From: Streptomyces sp. NBC_00289
GTDB taxonomy: Bacteria > Actinomycetota > Actinomycetes > Streptomycetales > Streptomycetaceae
Reading direction: 5' to 3'
Length of the DNA stretch: 64,000 nucleotides
Assembly: GCF_041435115.1 (NCBI RefSeq)
Contig: NZ_CP108046.1
Coordinates: 6,138,001-6,202,000 of the forward strand
Part shown: positions 43,501 through 51,203 of the stretch, piece by piece
Position numbering within the stretch: position 1 is the first letter of the stretch
Layout: each line of letters opens with the position of its first letter
Notes under the pieces: model-generated
Told to the model about the DNA's origin: nothing
Databases searched by the model: none
What the model saw: the letters and a program-made list of their open reading frames with translations, nothing else
Translations under genes and position numbers: made by a program

Positions 43501-45485
43501 TCGCGGAACAGCAGCAGGCGGTGGCGGACGCACACGCCGCCAACGCGCGGAAGAACGCCGAGCAGGCGGCGAGCCTCGCGAACGCGGCGACGGGTGACGC
43601 GAAGGCCGCGTACACCATCGCCGCCGAGGCGGCCGGTCACGCGGCGGACGCCCGCAAGTCGGCGAAGGAGGCGCTGGGTTACGCCGCGGAGGCGGCGAAG
43701 TACGCGGCGGACGCGCAGAAGTCACTGGCGCGCACCATCGAGTACGACCAGCAGGCCACCGCGGACGCGAACGCGGCCGACAAGGCCGCGGGCCGTGCCG
43801 AGGGCTACGCCAAGGACGCCCGCGACTCCGCCGACCAGGCTGCCCTGGACGCGGAGGCGGCCCGCACGGCTGCCTCCGAGGCCGAGCAGGCCGCGAAGGA
43901 CGCCCGAGCGGCGGCCGACCGCGCCGACGCCGAGGCCACCCTGGCCGAGGAGGCGGCGAAGGACGCCCAGAAGTACGCGGACTCGGCGCAGCAGGCGGCC
44001 GACTCGGCCGAGCGGAAGGAAGCGAACGGCCAGGTGGAGGCAGGCGCCGGGACCGGCGTCGGCGGTGTCTTCTACGTCATCGACAAGATGAGCGAGGCGG
44101 CACCGGGCAAGCAGCTCAACCCGTGCGACTACACGCTGCAGGGCTGCACGGTGACGTACGAGCTCTATGTCGACGTCACGGTCAGCTACTACTTCTGCCA
44201 GAACCCGGACGTCCCCGCCACCGCGTCCGGCTGCCCGCAGGAGGACACCGTCTTCCTCAAGACGGAGGTCCTCAGAAACCAGAAGCAGAAGTGGACCCAC
44301 CACTTCAGTGCCGGTGACATCACCCGGCTCGGCTGGCAGGCCCTCTTCGGGGACACGCTCGGCGCGGTCCTGTACGAGGTCGTGCTGGGCGACGCCGTCC
44401 GCTGCTACCACGGCGACAAGGCCGGCTGCGCCTGGTTCGCGTCCAACTTCATCCCGGGCAAGGTCTTCGAGAAGGCCGCCGAGTTGCTCCGCGCCCTCGA
44501 CGCCGCGATGAAGACCGGGATCGGGGTCGCCGACGCGTTCAAGGCCCTGAAGGCCCTGGACGGCGTGGACCCGCAGACGCTGGCCCAGATCGAGCGGAGC
44601 GTGAAGGTCTACGAGGACGCCCGCACGGCGTGCAGGACCAACAGCTTCCCCGGCGGCACCGAGGTGGTCCTGGCCGACGGCAGCCGCAAGGCGATCCGCG
44701 ACGTGCGGTTCGGCGACCTGCTCCTGGCCACCGACCCCGCCACCGGGCTCACCGTGGGCGAGCCGGTCACCCGCACGTTCTCCCACCCCGCCGAGGAGTT
44801 GCTGGCCGTCACCCTGGCGGGCGGCGGACGTCTGACGAGCACACCGGGGCACAAGTTCTACGTCACCGGGCGTGGCTGGATCCTCGCGTCCGACCTGCGC
44901 TCCGGTGACAGCCTGCGCACCACCGACGGAACCCTCCGGACGGTGGCCGCGGTGCGCGACCGGAACGGCTCGGTACGCCGGACCGTGTACGACCTGACGG
45001 TGTCCGGCCTGCACACGTTCTACGCCGTGGCGGGAAGCACTCCGGTCCTGGTCCACAACTGCAACGACATCGTGTTCGACGAGTCCAAGTTCCCCGACCA
45101 GGCGCACACGCTCAAGGACCACGTCCGGCCCGACCGTCAGGCGGCCGAGACCAAGGCCGCCGAGAAGACCGCCAAGAACAACGGCCGGGACACGCCGAAC
45201 AGCGTGTTCACCGACCAGGACACGGCCCAGAGGGTGGTCGACGCCGCCCTGGACGGCAAGGCGGCCATGATCGAGAAGTGGATGCGGGGGTCCAAGAACG
45301 AGCTGGAGTGGACGGGCACCGTCGGAGGGAGAGACGAGTCCCTCGGCAAGGTGTTCTACGCGGACGGAAGGACCCCGACCGCCGCGGGCAACGGCTACTA
45401 CATCAAGCTGGTGAGGGCGCCGAAGGGGAAGGGAATCCCGAAACACCCCCGCGGTTACTACGTGCAGACCTGCTATCCGAAGTAA
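40566..45485 (+). CDS. Secreted polymorphic toxin: ricin-B lectin, Ala-rich coiled coil, Hint, CdiA-CT RNase A-like domain
   Basis: A 1639-aa protein. TTG start with GAAGGGA 7 bp upstream; hydrophobic export segment at 17-36. Residues 40-370: unassigned soluble domain. 375-510: ricin-B beta-trefoil with CLDVAGGKKDNGTPVQIYTC and two QKW repeats. About 515-1160: very Ala/Lys/Asp/Glu-rich, predicted coiled coil. 1160-1355: pretoxin region (GDAVRCYHGDKAGCAWFASNFIPG). 1356-1498: Hint autoprotease from Cys1356 (ACRTNSFPGGTEVVLADG) to VLVHN-C. 1500-1639: nuclease with HTLKDHV (His1514, His1519), SVFTDQDTAQRVVDAAL and terminal YYVQTCYP, the pattern of the CdiA-CT RNase A-like family (PF18431). Hint cleavage should release the nuclease. 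A CdiI-type gene follows after 14 bp. Target is inferred to be RNA of competing cells. Confidence 0.9.
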   Translation: MRPKRGFIRPGSARSGPLTTLLTSAVAAALIGGLAIQPDLIGRYAADDMAPVADSGDSYDGFDAKAAEQLRQDQCLMTEVLRMGGPAMYGIARDGLNQTPDKLRVAANREYWNTTPLSTAFQKDRDDIDKIDLYGRLGEWKKPLSTLSYPGGFKSVADFADPPGLAGRGQDYFQQVGITPWLGAQWWKSEGDYYEDPTPKADDATAKAVTDLGTPLYGTDPDPHLPNEEWNRALAEQRAWEDRVFMHKQWADDARIFLSSGGFPRTAPEPGSVEHRIAVEDLKSRFASCDWHSPADPNKVLGKEVAAASAEWQQEIAAQSTQRNQILGASGDATKALAAGASALGEMLGQSWIADHLTRWQDWWSAGGPGWIGDSPFVVHAHGASDKCLDVAGGKKDNGTPVQIYTCNGSVGQKWQISGDTLVNPNSGKCLTVKGGASANGTAVQISTCGTGASQKWEYGTHGTSRLYNPGTGNCLDLADYTNSRDGRMWDCTGKAPQQFDVVPAGHNGTDDLDYPTKAQFDKAKAGVTAAQTASKKQLDLIKAQAAAAKKSATDTDTATQAAYAIADKAGAPRGRGLLVGQQKAQVTKASAAALEALSKAGDTAYAATKAAAGDSETIAARALTQAAQSKAAFRTAAAQEANAQAKAAADAAAVQAQTAKAARDTAKAKLAETQKAEADAKAAAATAHAKRLAAEAEEATAKAEKETAAAKQAEAAQHKTNAQAYAKTATEAKGRAETAESTARTKRQDAEGARDRAKGKRDDAWDAESKANAARAKADAKDAYAEAHDSDADAKESRAAADEADTAAGDAESAASSARTEANAATQAAADADAAATRAESAAKRARSDADAAQAAKLKADAAVRTATSAAADAIKASQAASAAARTAVKLADDAEKNAANAKTQADAAKAEAVKAVAGAADAAGHAYTTAQAAADAGASAQQVAAPANDAIQLGSPYVDTDSAAGLVVLTGQSSKTIAEQQQAVADAHAANARKNAEQAASLANAATGDAKAAYTIAAEAAGHAADARKSAKEALGYAAEAAKYAADAQKSLARTIEYDQQATADANAADKAAGRAEGYAKDARDSADQAALDAEAARTAASEAEQAAKDARAAADRADAEATLAEEAAKDAQKYADSAQQAADSAERKEANGQVEAGAGTGVGGVFYVIDKMSEAAPGKQLNPCDYTLQGCTVTYELYVDVTVSYYFCQNPDVPATASGCPQEDTVFLKTEVLRNQKQKWTHHFSAGDITRLGWQALFGDTLGAVLYEVVLGDAVRCYHGDKAGCAWFASNFIPGKVFEKAAELLRALDAAMKTGIGVADAFKALKALDGVDPQTLAQIERSVKVYEDARTACRTNSFPGGTEVVLADGSRKAIRDVRFGDLLLATDPATGLTVGEPVTRTFSHPAEELLAVTLAGGGRLTSTPGHKFYVTGRGWILASDLRSGDSLRTTDGTLRTVAAVRDRNGSVRRTVYDLTVSGLHTFYAVAGSTPVLVHNCNDIVFDESKFPDQAHTLKDHVRPDRQAAETKAAEKTAKNNGRDTPNSVFTDQDTAQRVVDAALDGKAAMIEKWMRGSKNELEWTGTVGGRDESLGKVFYADGRTPTAAGNGYYIKLVRAPKGKGIPKHPRGYYVQTCYPK

Positions 45486-45499
45486 GGAGGAGGAACGCG

Positions 45500-46102
45500 G
45501 TGCAGCGCTTCACCGAATTCGGTTTCGGCGTGCCCTGGGTGATGGGCTTCTTCCACCAGGACTGGACCTACGACGGGCCCACGGCCGCCGACGTCGTGGC
45601 GAAACACCTTGCGGAGGAGAGTGACGAGGAGGTCCTGGCGGTCCGCCGGGACGCCCGGACTCTCGTCGACAACCTTCCTTCGGAGACGCTCGAGGTGCTG
45701 TGGACCGCCGGAGCGCAGTACATGCCGGGCTTCGCCGGGACCTCGGGAGCCGAGTGGACGCGGACGGTCGTCGGCCTGTGTGACGCCAGGCTGTCGGCCC
45801 AGGCGGACGTCCGTCCCCTCACCGGAGCCGACACGGAGGACGGCTGGTCCCGGCGGGACGCGGTCGTCGCCGAGATCGAACGGGCGGAGTTCTTCACCCC
45901 CGCGGTGCGCGAGGCGCTCGTCGACTGCGCCCGCGACTGCACCCCGGACCTGGCGTTCCGAGTGCTGCTGAGGGCCGTGGTCAACGCCCCCGACGCGACA
46001 CTGTCGCCCGACGGGTACCAGCGGATGGAGGCCATCGGATCGGCGCTCCACTACGGCGAGTTCGTGGTGGACAGTGTCCGGTTCCTGGTGGAGTCACCCT
46101 GA
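45500..46102 (+). CDS. CdiI-type immunity protein for the upstream toxin
   Basis: A 200-aa cytoplasmic protein expected to bind and neutralise the nuclease domain of the preceding toxin in the producer. The N-terminal VPWVMGFFHQDWTYDGPTAADVVAKHL, with the FxHQDW motif, is typical of the contact-dependent growth inhibition immunity family (PF18593-like), often found right after RNase A-like CdiA-CT toxins. The rest is acidic and helical, with no signal peptide. Start GTG 45500, chosen because AGGAGGAGG lies 7 bp upstream and only 14 bp separate it from the toxin stop, so the two are one operon. A perfect hairpin terminates it. Confidence 0.85.
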   Translation: MQRFTEFGFGVPWVMGFFHQDWTYDGPTAADVVAKHLAEESDEEVLAVRRDARTLVDNLPSETLEVLWTAGAQYMPGFAGTSGAEWTRTVVGLCDARLSAQADVRPLTGADTEDGWSRRDAVVAEIERAEFFTPAVREALVDCARDCTPDLAFRVLLRAVVNAPDATLSPDGYQRMEAIGSALHYGEFVVDSVRFLVESP

Positions 46103-46118
46103 CCGCGAGACCGAGACA

Positions 46119-46150
46119 GGGGGCCCGCACTCACCCGAGTGCGGGCCCTC
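46119..46150. terminator. Bidirectional terminator between immunity gene and lacI
   Basis: GGGCCCGCACTC (46121-46132) and its complement (46137-46148) form a perfect 12-bp stem with a 4-nt loop, extended by two outer pairs, between two convergent genes. Confidence 0.9.
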
Positions 46151-46151
46151 C

Positions 46152-47156
46152 TCATGCGGTCGTCCTCGGCGCCGTACTCGCCCGCCGGGTCAGCCTCGGC
46201 TGGATCAGGGTCGCCTCCGGCACGGCCGCGCCGCCCAGCTTCTCCATCAGCAGCTCCACGGCCCGCGTCCCGACCTCGGTGGAGGGGAGGGCGACGGAGG
46301 TGACCTGGAGCGTCTCGGCGAGTTCGTCCGGGCAGATCGCCGCGACCGAGAGATCGCCGGGGACGCGCAGTCCGAGGTGCTGGAAGGCGTCGATCAGCGG
46401 CTCGAGGACCGCCTCGTTGTGGACCACCACCCCCGTCAACGCGGGCTGCTGCCGCAGGAGTTGTTCCGCGGCCCGGTGTGCCGCCGCCGGGGTCGCCGCG
46501 CAGGGGTGGACGGCCGAGGCCAGCCCGCCCCGGTCGGCGGCCGCCGTGAACCCCTGGACCACCCGCTGCGCGAACGCCGTCCCCCGCACGTACACCTCCG
46601 GTGGTGACCCCACCAGCGCCACCACCCGGTGTCCGAGCTGCGCCAGATGGTCCACACACCGCTCGCCCGCCGCCCTGAAGTCGAGGTCGATGCAGGTCAG
46701 GCCGGCGGGGTCGCGGGGGAAGCCGATCATCACGGAGGGCCGGTCCAGCGAGCGCAGGAGTGGCAGCCGGGGGTCGTCCAGTTGCACGTCCATCACGATC
46801 AGGGCGTCGACCAGCGCCGTGTCCGCGACCCTGCGCAGTCCTTCCTCGCCCTCCTCCTGGGTGAGCAACAGCACGTCGTGGTCGTGGTGTCGGGCCGTGG
46901 TCACCACCGACACCGCGAACTGCATCACCACCGGCACGTGGATGCCGGTCCGTAAGGGCACCACGAGGGCCAGCACGTTCGATCTGCTGCTGGCCAGTGC
47001 CCGGGCGCCCGCGTGCGGGCGGTAGCCCAGCTCGTGGATGGCCGTCTCGACCCGCTGCCGGGTCTCCGCCGAGATCGGCCGCTTGCCGCTGAGCGCGTAT
47101 GACACGGTGCTGGGGGAGACCCCGGCACGCCGTGCCACATCGGTGATCTTGACCAT
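46152..47156 (-). CDS. LacI-family repressor of the alpha-xyloside operon
   Basis: A 334-aa repressor. N-terminal helix-turn-helix KITDVARRAGVSPSTVSYALSGKRPIS, with hinge helix (ALASSRSN), then a periplasmic-binding-protein-like sensor domain. ATG 47156 overlaps the stop codon of the GH31 gene by one base (TGATG), so it is cotranslated as the last gene of the operon it likely controls. Two perfect palindromes ahead of the operon are candidate operators. Codon 68 (46953-46955 on the leftward strand) is TTA, giving bldA dependence: repressor synthesis would be limited to the stage when the UUA tRNA is charged. The effector is probably an alpha-xyloside (inference). Confidence 0.92.
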   Translation of the reverse strand: MVKITDVARRAGVSPSTVSYALSGKRPISAETRQRVETAIHELGYRPHAGARALASSRSNVLALVVPLRTGIHVPVVMQFAVSVVTTARHHDHDVLLLTQEEGEEGLRRVADTALVDALIVMDVQLDDPRLPLLRSLDRPSVMIGFPRDPAGLTCIDLDFRAAGERCVDHLAQLGHRVVALVGSPPEVYVRGTAFAQRVVQGFTAAADRGGLASAVHPCAATPAAAHRAAEQLLRQQPALTGVVVHNEAVLEPLIDAFQHLGLRVPGDLSVAAICPDELAETLQVTSVALPSTEVGTRAVELLMEKLGGAAVPEATLIQPRLTRRASTAPRTTA

Positions 47157-49405
47157 CAGCCCAGCTCCAGGCTCAGGAACCCGGTCCCGGCCGGCGCCCG
47201 CCCGACCCGTTCTCCGGCCGCCAGCGCCCACGGCGCCGAGGGGTCGCTGCACGAGGCCCGGAGGGTGTCCCCCTCTCGTACGACGGTGAAGGTCGCGTCG
47301 CCGACGGGCACCGTGACCTGGGCGCCCCGCTCCAGGCCGTACGTCCGCAGGGTGACCCCGTCGACGTGGTCGTAGTCGGGCCGGTCGTCCACCGCACCGA
47401 CCGGGATCACCGCCCCCGGCCGGACCAGCAGCGGCACGCTCAGGAAGTCGTGCCGCTCGCGCACCCAGCGGGGTCCGGTGACCGTCCGCCCGGTCAGGAG
47501 GTGGGTCCAGGTGCCCTCGGGGACGTAGTACGAGACGTCTCCCTCGTCGCTGAACACCGGTGCCACCAGCAGGTCGGGTCCGAGCATGTACTGCCGTTCC
47601 AGGTGCGCGCACCCGGGGTCGTCCGGGAACTCCAGGACCATGGCCCGCATGACTGGCGTGCCCTCGGTGTGGGCGGTGCGGGCGGCCCCGTACAGGTAGG
47701 GCATGAGGCGCAGCTTCAGCCGGGTGAAGTGCCGCAGCACTTCCACGGACTCCTCGTCGAACAGCCACGGCACGCGGTAGGAGGAACTGCCGTGCAGGCG
47801 GCTGTGCGAGGAGAGAAGTCCGAACGCCAGCCAGCGCTTGAACAACGCGGGCGTCGGCGTGCCCTCGAAGCCGCCGATGTCGTGGCTCCAGAAGCCGAAC
47901 CCGGACAGGCCGAGGGACAGTCCGCCGCGCAGCGACTCCGCCATCGACTCGTACGTCGCCTCGCAGTCACCGCCCCAGTGCACCGGGAACTTCTGGCTGC
48001 CGGCCGTCGCCGAGCGGGCGAAGACCACGGCCTCCTCCTCGCCGCGGTGCTTGCGCAGCACGTCGAAGACGGTCCGGTTGTAGAGGTACGTGTAGTGGTT
48101 GTGCATCCGCTCCGGGTCGGAGCCGTCGGACCAGGCCACGTCGAGGGGCACCCGCTCGCCGAAGTCGGTCTTGAAGCAGTCGACACCCTGGGCGAGCAGC
48201 CCCTCCAGCTTGGCCGCGTACCAGTCGCGGGCCGCCGGGCCGGTGAAGTCGACGAAGGCCATGCCGGGCTGCCAGTGGTCCCACTGCCACACGCTGCCGT
48301 CCGGCCGCTTCAGCAGGTGCCCCAGCTCCTTGCCCTCCGCGAACAGCGGCGAGCGCTGGGCGATGTACGGGTTGATCCACACGCTCACGCGCAGGCCCCG
48401 CTCCTTCAGCCGCGCCAGCATGCCCTCCGGGTCGGGGAACACCCGGGGATCCCACCGGAAGTCGCACCAGTTGTGCTCGCGCATCCAGAAGCAGTCGAAG
48501 TGGAAGACGGAGAGCGGGAGGTCGCGTTCCCGCATGCCCTCGATGAAGGAGGTCACCGTCTCCTCGTCGTACGACGTGGTGAACGACGTCGACAGCCACA
48601 GGCCGAACGACCAGGCGGGCGGCAGGGCCGGGCGGCCGGTGAGCGCGGTGTACTTGCGCAGGACGTCCTTCGGGGTGGGGCCGTGGATGACGTAGTACGT
48701 CAGCTGCTGTGTCTCGGCGCTGAACTGGAGCCGCGAGACCGCTTCCGAGGCGACCTCGAAGGAGACCTTGCCCGGGTGGTCGACGAAGACGCCGTAGCCG
48801 GCGTCCGTGAGGCAGAAGGGGACGTTCTTGTAGGCCTGTTCGGTGGTGGTGCCGCCGTCGGCGTTCCAGATGTCGACCACCTGGCCGTTCTTGACCAGCG
48901 GCCCGAAGCGTTCGCCGAGGCCGTACACACTGGTGCCGACGCCGAGGTTCAGCTGCTCGCGCAGATAGTGGGCGCCGTCCGCGTCTCGCATGATGCCCAT
49001 GGCCTTGGGGCCGCTGCCGGTCAGGGTGCGGCCGCCGGCCAGGAAGTCGAACCGCCAGGGGCCGCCGCGGGCGAAGCGGACCGACAGCGCGCCGGAGGTC
49101 AGGGTCGCGTGCCCGTCGTCGTAGGAGAGCTGGGGCGTGAACTCGGATCCGTGCAGGTCGAACTCGGGTCCGCTCGGACCCTCGCCCTCGAAGTGCGTGA
49201 AGGTGATGCCGATGACGTCGGGCATCGGAGCGTGCGCACTGATCGTCATGACCGGTCCCGTCATCAGGTCGCCACGGTGTCTGATGGGCCGGGACGGCGC
49301 GTGGATCTCCAGCGCGCCGTCGTGCGAGTCGACGTCGAGGACCTCGGCCGGATGGTCGGCGGTGACGCCCTCGCGCAGCAGCCAGTAGCCGTCGGTGAAC
49401 TTCAT
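47156..49405 (-). CDS. GH31 alpha-xylosidase (YicI-like)
   Basis: A 749-aa retaining glycoside hydrolase. The nucleophile Asp is in DCFKTDFGERVPLDV, the same KTDFGE context as E. coli YicI; the acid/base Asp is in HWGGDCEATYESM. Other GH31 blocks are PPAWSFGLWLSTSFTTSYDEE, FHFDCFWM and GFWSHDIGGFEG. The closest described activity is release of alpha-xylose from isoprimeverose and related xyloglucan fragments. No signal peptide is present, so it acts on imported sugars, consistent with the ABC importer genes just upstream. ATG 49405 has AAGGA before it. It is 11 bp from the permease stop. Exact substrate remains inferred. Confidence 0.93.
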   Translation of the reverse strand: MKFTDGYWLLREGVTADHPAEVLDVDSHDGALEIHAPSRPIRHRGDLMTGPVMTISAHAPMPDVIGITFTHFEGEGPSGPEFDLHGSEFTPQLSYDDGHATLTSGALSVRFARGGPWRFDFLAGGRTLTGSGPKAMGIMRDADGAHYLREQLNLGVGTSVYGLGERFGPLVKNGQVVDIWNADGGTTTEQAYKNVPFCLTDAGYGVFVDHPGKVSFEVASEAVSRLQFSAETQQLTYYVIHGPTPKDVLRKYTALTGRPALPPAWSFGLWLSTSFTTSYDEETVTSFIEGMRERDLPLSVFHFDCFWMREHNWCDFRWDPRVFPDPEGMLARLKERGLRVSVWINPYIAQRSPLFAEGKELGHLLKRPDGSVWQWDHWQPGMAFVDFTGPAARDWYAAKLEGLLAQGVDCFKTDFGERVPLDVAWSDGSDPERMHNHYTYLYNRTVFDVLRKHRGEEEAVVFARSATAGSQKFPVHWGGDCEATYESMAESLRGGLSLGLSGFGFWSHDIGGFEGTPTPALFKRWLAFGLLSSHSRLHGSSSYRVPWLFDEESVEVLRHFTRLKLRLMPYLYGAARTAHTEGTPVMRAMVLEFPDDPGCAHLERQYMLGPDLLVAPVFSDEGDVSYYVPEGTWTHLLTGRTVTGPRWVRERHDFLSVPLLVRPGAVIPVGAVDDRPDYDHVDGVTLRTYGLERGAQVTVPVGDATFTVVREGDTLRASCSDPSAPWALAAGERVGRAPAGTGFLSLELG

Positions 49406-49416
49406 GTGGGGGGTCC

Positions 49417-50241
49417 TTACTTCACCGCTCCCGCGGCGATGCCGCGGGTCAGGGTGCGCTGGAAGACGAGGAAGAAGACGATGGCCGGCAGGACGCCGAG
49501 GAGTGCGGCCGCGTTGGTCATCGTGGCGTCCATCAGACGCTGGCCCTGGAGCACGCCGAGGGCCACCGACACGGTCTGGTTGTCGTTGGAGATGAGCATG
49601 ACCAGCGGGAGCAGGAACTCGTTCCAGGTCCAGATGAAGAAGAAGACCAGGAGCACGCCGATGGTCGGCCGGCTGACCGGAACGACGATCCGCCACAGCA
49701 CCTGCCACGTGTTCGCGCCGTCGATCCGGGCGGCCTCGATGATCTCGCGGGGGAACCGGCTGAGGACCGAGGACAGCAGATACGTGCCGAAGGCGGCCTG
49801 GATCACCGTGAAGACGATGATCACGCTGAGCCGGGTGTCGTAGATCCCCGCCTGCTTGCACAGGTAGTAGACGGGGTAGACCAGCGCCTCCTGCGGCAGC
49901 ATGTCGGCCAGCACGAAGAAGGCGAGCACCCAGGTGCGGCCCCTGACGCGGCCGATGCCGATCGCGTACGCGTTGAGGACGGACAGGACCGCCGCTCCGA
50001 CGGCCACACAGCCGCTGATCAGCACCGAGTTGGCCAGCTTGGTTCCGTAGTCGACGCGCTGCCAGAAGTCCTTCAGCCCGTCCAGGTAGAGGCCGTGGGG
50101 CAGGCTGAGCGGGCCGTGCGCGGAGTACTCGGTGGGCGACTTGACCGCGTTGACGGCCACGATCGCGAACGGGATCACCATGAACAGGGCGGCGAGACAC
50201 AGGGCGACGAGAACGGGGTAACGGCGTAGGGCGGTGGTCAT
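49417..50241 (-). CDS. Alpha-xyloside ABC importer permease (MalG-like)
   Basis: A 274-aa CUT1-type permease with six helices. EAA loop: IIEAARIDGANTWQVLWRIVVPVSRPT. It ends FQRTLTRGIAAGAVK, as in MalG homologues. The ATG overlaps the stop of the other permease by 4 bp. The GH31 gene begins 12 bp downstream. No ATPase is encoded in the operon. Confidence 0.94.
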   Translation of the reverse strand: MTTALRRYPVLVALCLAALFMVIPFAIVAVNAVKSPTEYSAHGPLSLPHGLYLDGLKDFWQRVDYGTKLANSVLISGCVAVGAAVLSVLNAYAIGIGRVRGRTWVLAFFVLADMLPQEALVYPVYYLCKQAGIYDTRLSVIIVFTVIQAAFGTYLLSSVLSRFPREIIEAARIDGANTWQVLWRIVVPVSRPTIGVLLVFFFIWTWNEFLLPLVMLISNDNQTVSVALGVLQGQRLMDATMTNAAALLGVLPAIVFFLVFQRTLTRGIAAGAVK

Positions 50242-51203
50242 CCGCGGGCCCCCTCCTCGGCGTCCTCGGCACGGGTCTGGAGTCTCAGGCCGATCAGCGA
50301 GACCGCCAGGATGATCACGGTCAGCACGGTGGAGATCGCCGCGCCGTAGCCGACCTGCGTCTTCTCGAAGAACGTGGTGAAGGAGAAGTAGGAGGGCACG
50401 TCGGTCGCACCGCCGGGGCCGCCCTTGGTGAGCACGTACACCGCGCCGAACACCTTGAGCGCGGCGATGGTGCACCAGGTCAGCACGACGGAGATCTCCG
50501 GCCGGATCTGCGGCAGCGTCACGTGCCAGAAGCGCCGCCACCAGCCGGCACCGTCCAGCTCGGCCGCCTCGTACAGCTGCGGGTCGACGCGTTCGAGGCC
50601 CGCCATGAAGACGACCAGCGGAAAGCCGATCTGCACCCACACCATCACGCCCATCACGCTGTACAGCGCGATGTCCGGGTCGCCCAGCCAGTCCTGCTGC
50701 CAGGAGCCGAGACCCACCGCCCGCAACAGCTCGTTGAGCGAGCCGTTCTCCGGGGCGAGGATCCAGCTCCACACGATCCCGGCGACCGCGATCGGCAGCA
50801 CCTGCGGCAGGTAGAAGCAGGCGCGCAGCACGGCCGCGACCCTGCTGCCGAAGTGCTTGGCGACGTGGTCGAACAGCGCGGCGGCCAGGACGAGCCCGAT
50901 GACGGTCGGTACGGCCGCCATGGCGACGACCATGAACAGGCTGTGCCGGAAGGAGGCCCAGAACTCGCTGTCGTCCAGCAGCTCACGGTAGTTGGCGAGC
51001 CCGGACCACGACGGGCTGCCGACGCCCTGCCAGTCGGTGAAGCTCACGCCCGTGTTCATCAGGAACGGGACGATGACGACCACGAGGAACGCCAGGACGC
51101 CGGGCAGCAGGAAGAGCGCGTAGGAATCGCGGTGGCGGTGCGGGCGACCCGCGTCGTGGTGCTTGCCGGCCACCCCCGCGCCCCGTTCGACGGTGACCGT
51201 CAT
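50238..51203 (-). CDS. Alpha-xyloside ABC importer permease (MalF-like)
   Basis: A 321-aa permease with six helices after a basic, His-rich N-terminus. EAA loop: LYEAAELDGAGWWRRFWHVTLPQIRPE. Unlike the MalF-like subunit at 22749, it has no inserted outer domain. ATG 51203 overlaps the stop of the binding-protein gene by 4 bp (ATGA), indicating coupling. Confidence 0.94.
   Translation of the reverse strand: MTVTVERGAGVAGKHHDAGRPHRHRDSYALFLLPGVLAFLVVVIVPFLMNTGVSFTDWQGVGSPSWSGLANYRELLDDSEFWASFRHSLFMVVAMAAVPTVIGLVLAAALFDHVAKHFGSRVAAVLRACFYLPQVLPIAVAGIVWSWILAPENGSLNELLRAVGLGSWQQDWLGDPDIALYSVMGVMVWVQIGFPLVVFMAGLERVDPQLYEAAELDGAGWWRRFWHVTLPQIRPEISVVLTWCTIAALKVFGAVYVLTKGGPGGATDVPSYFSFTTFFEKTQVGYGAAISTVLTVIILAVSLIGLRLQTRAEDAEEGARG

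Noticed and set aside
40599..43640. A 1013-codon open frame on the leftward strand opposite the toxin gene
   Set aside because: It is an artefact of the Ala-rich GC-biased codons of the real gene; the product is Arg/Gly/Val low-complexity sequence without motifs or a ribosome site.
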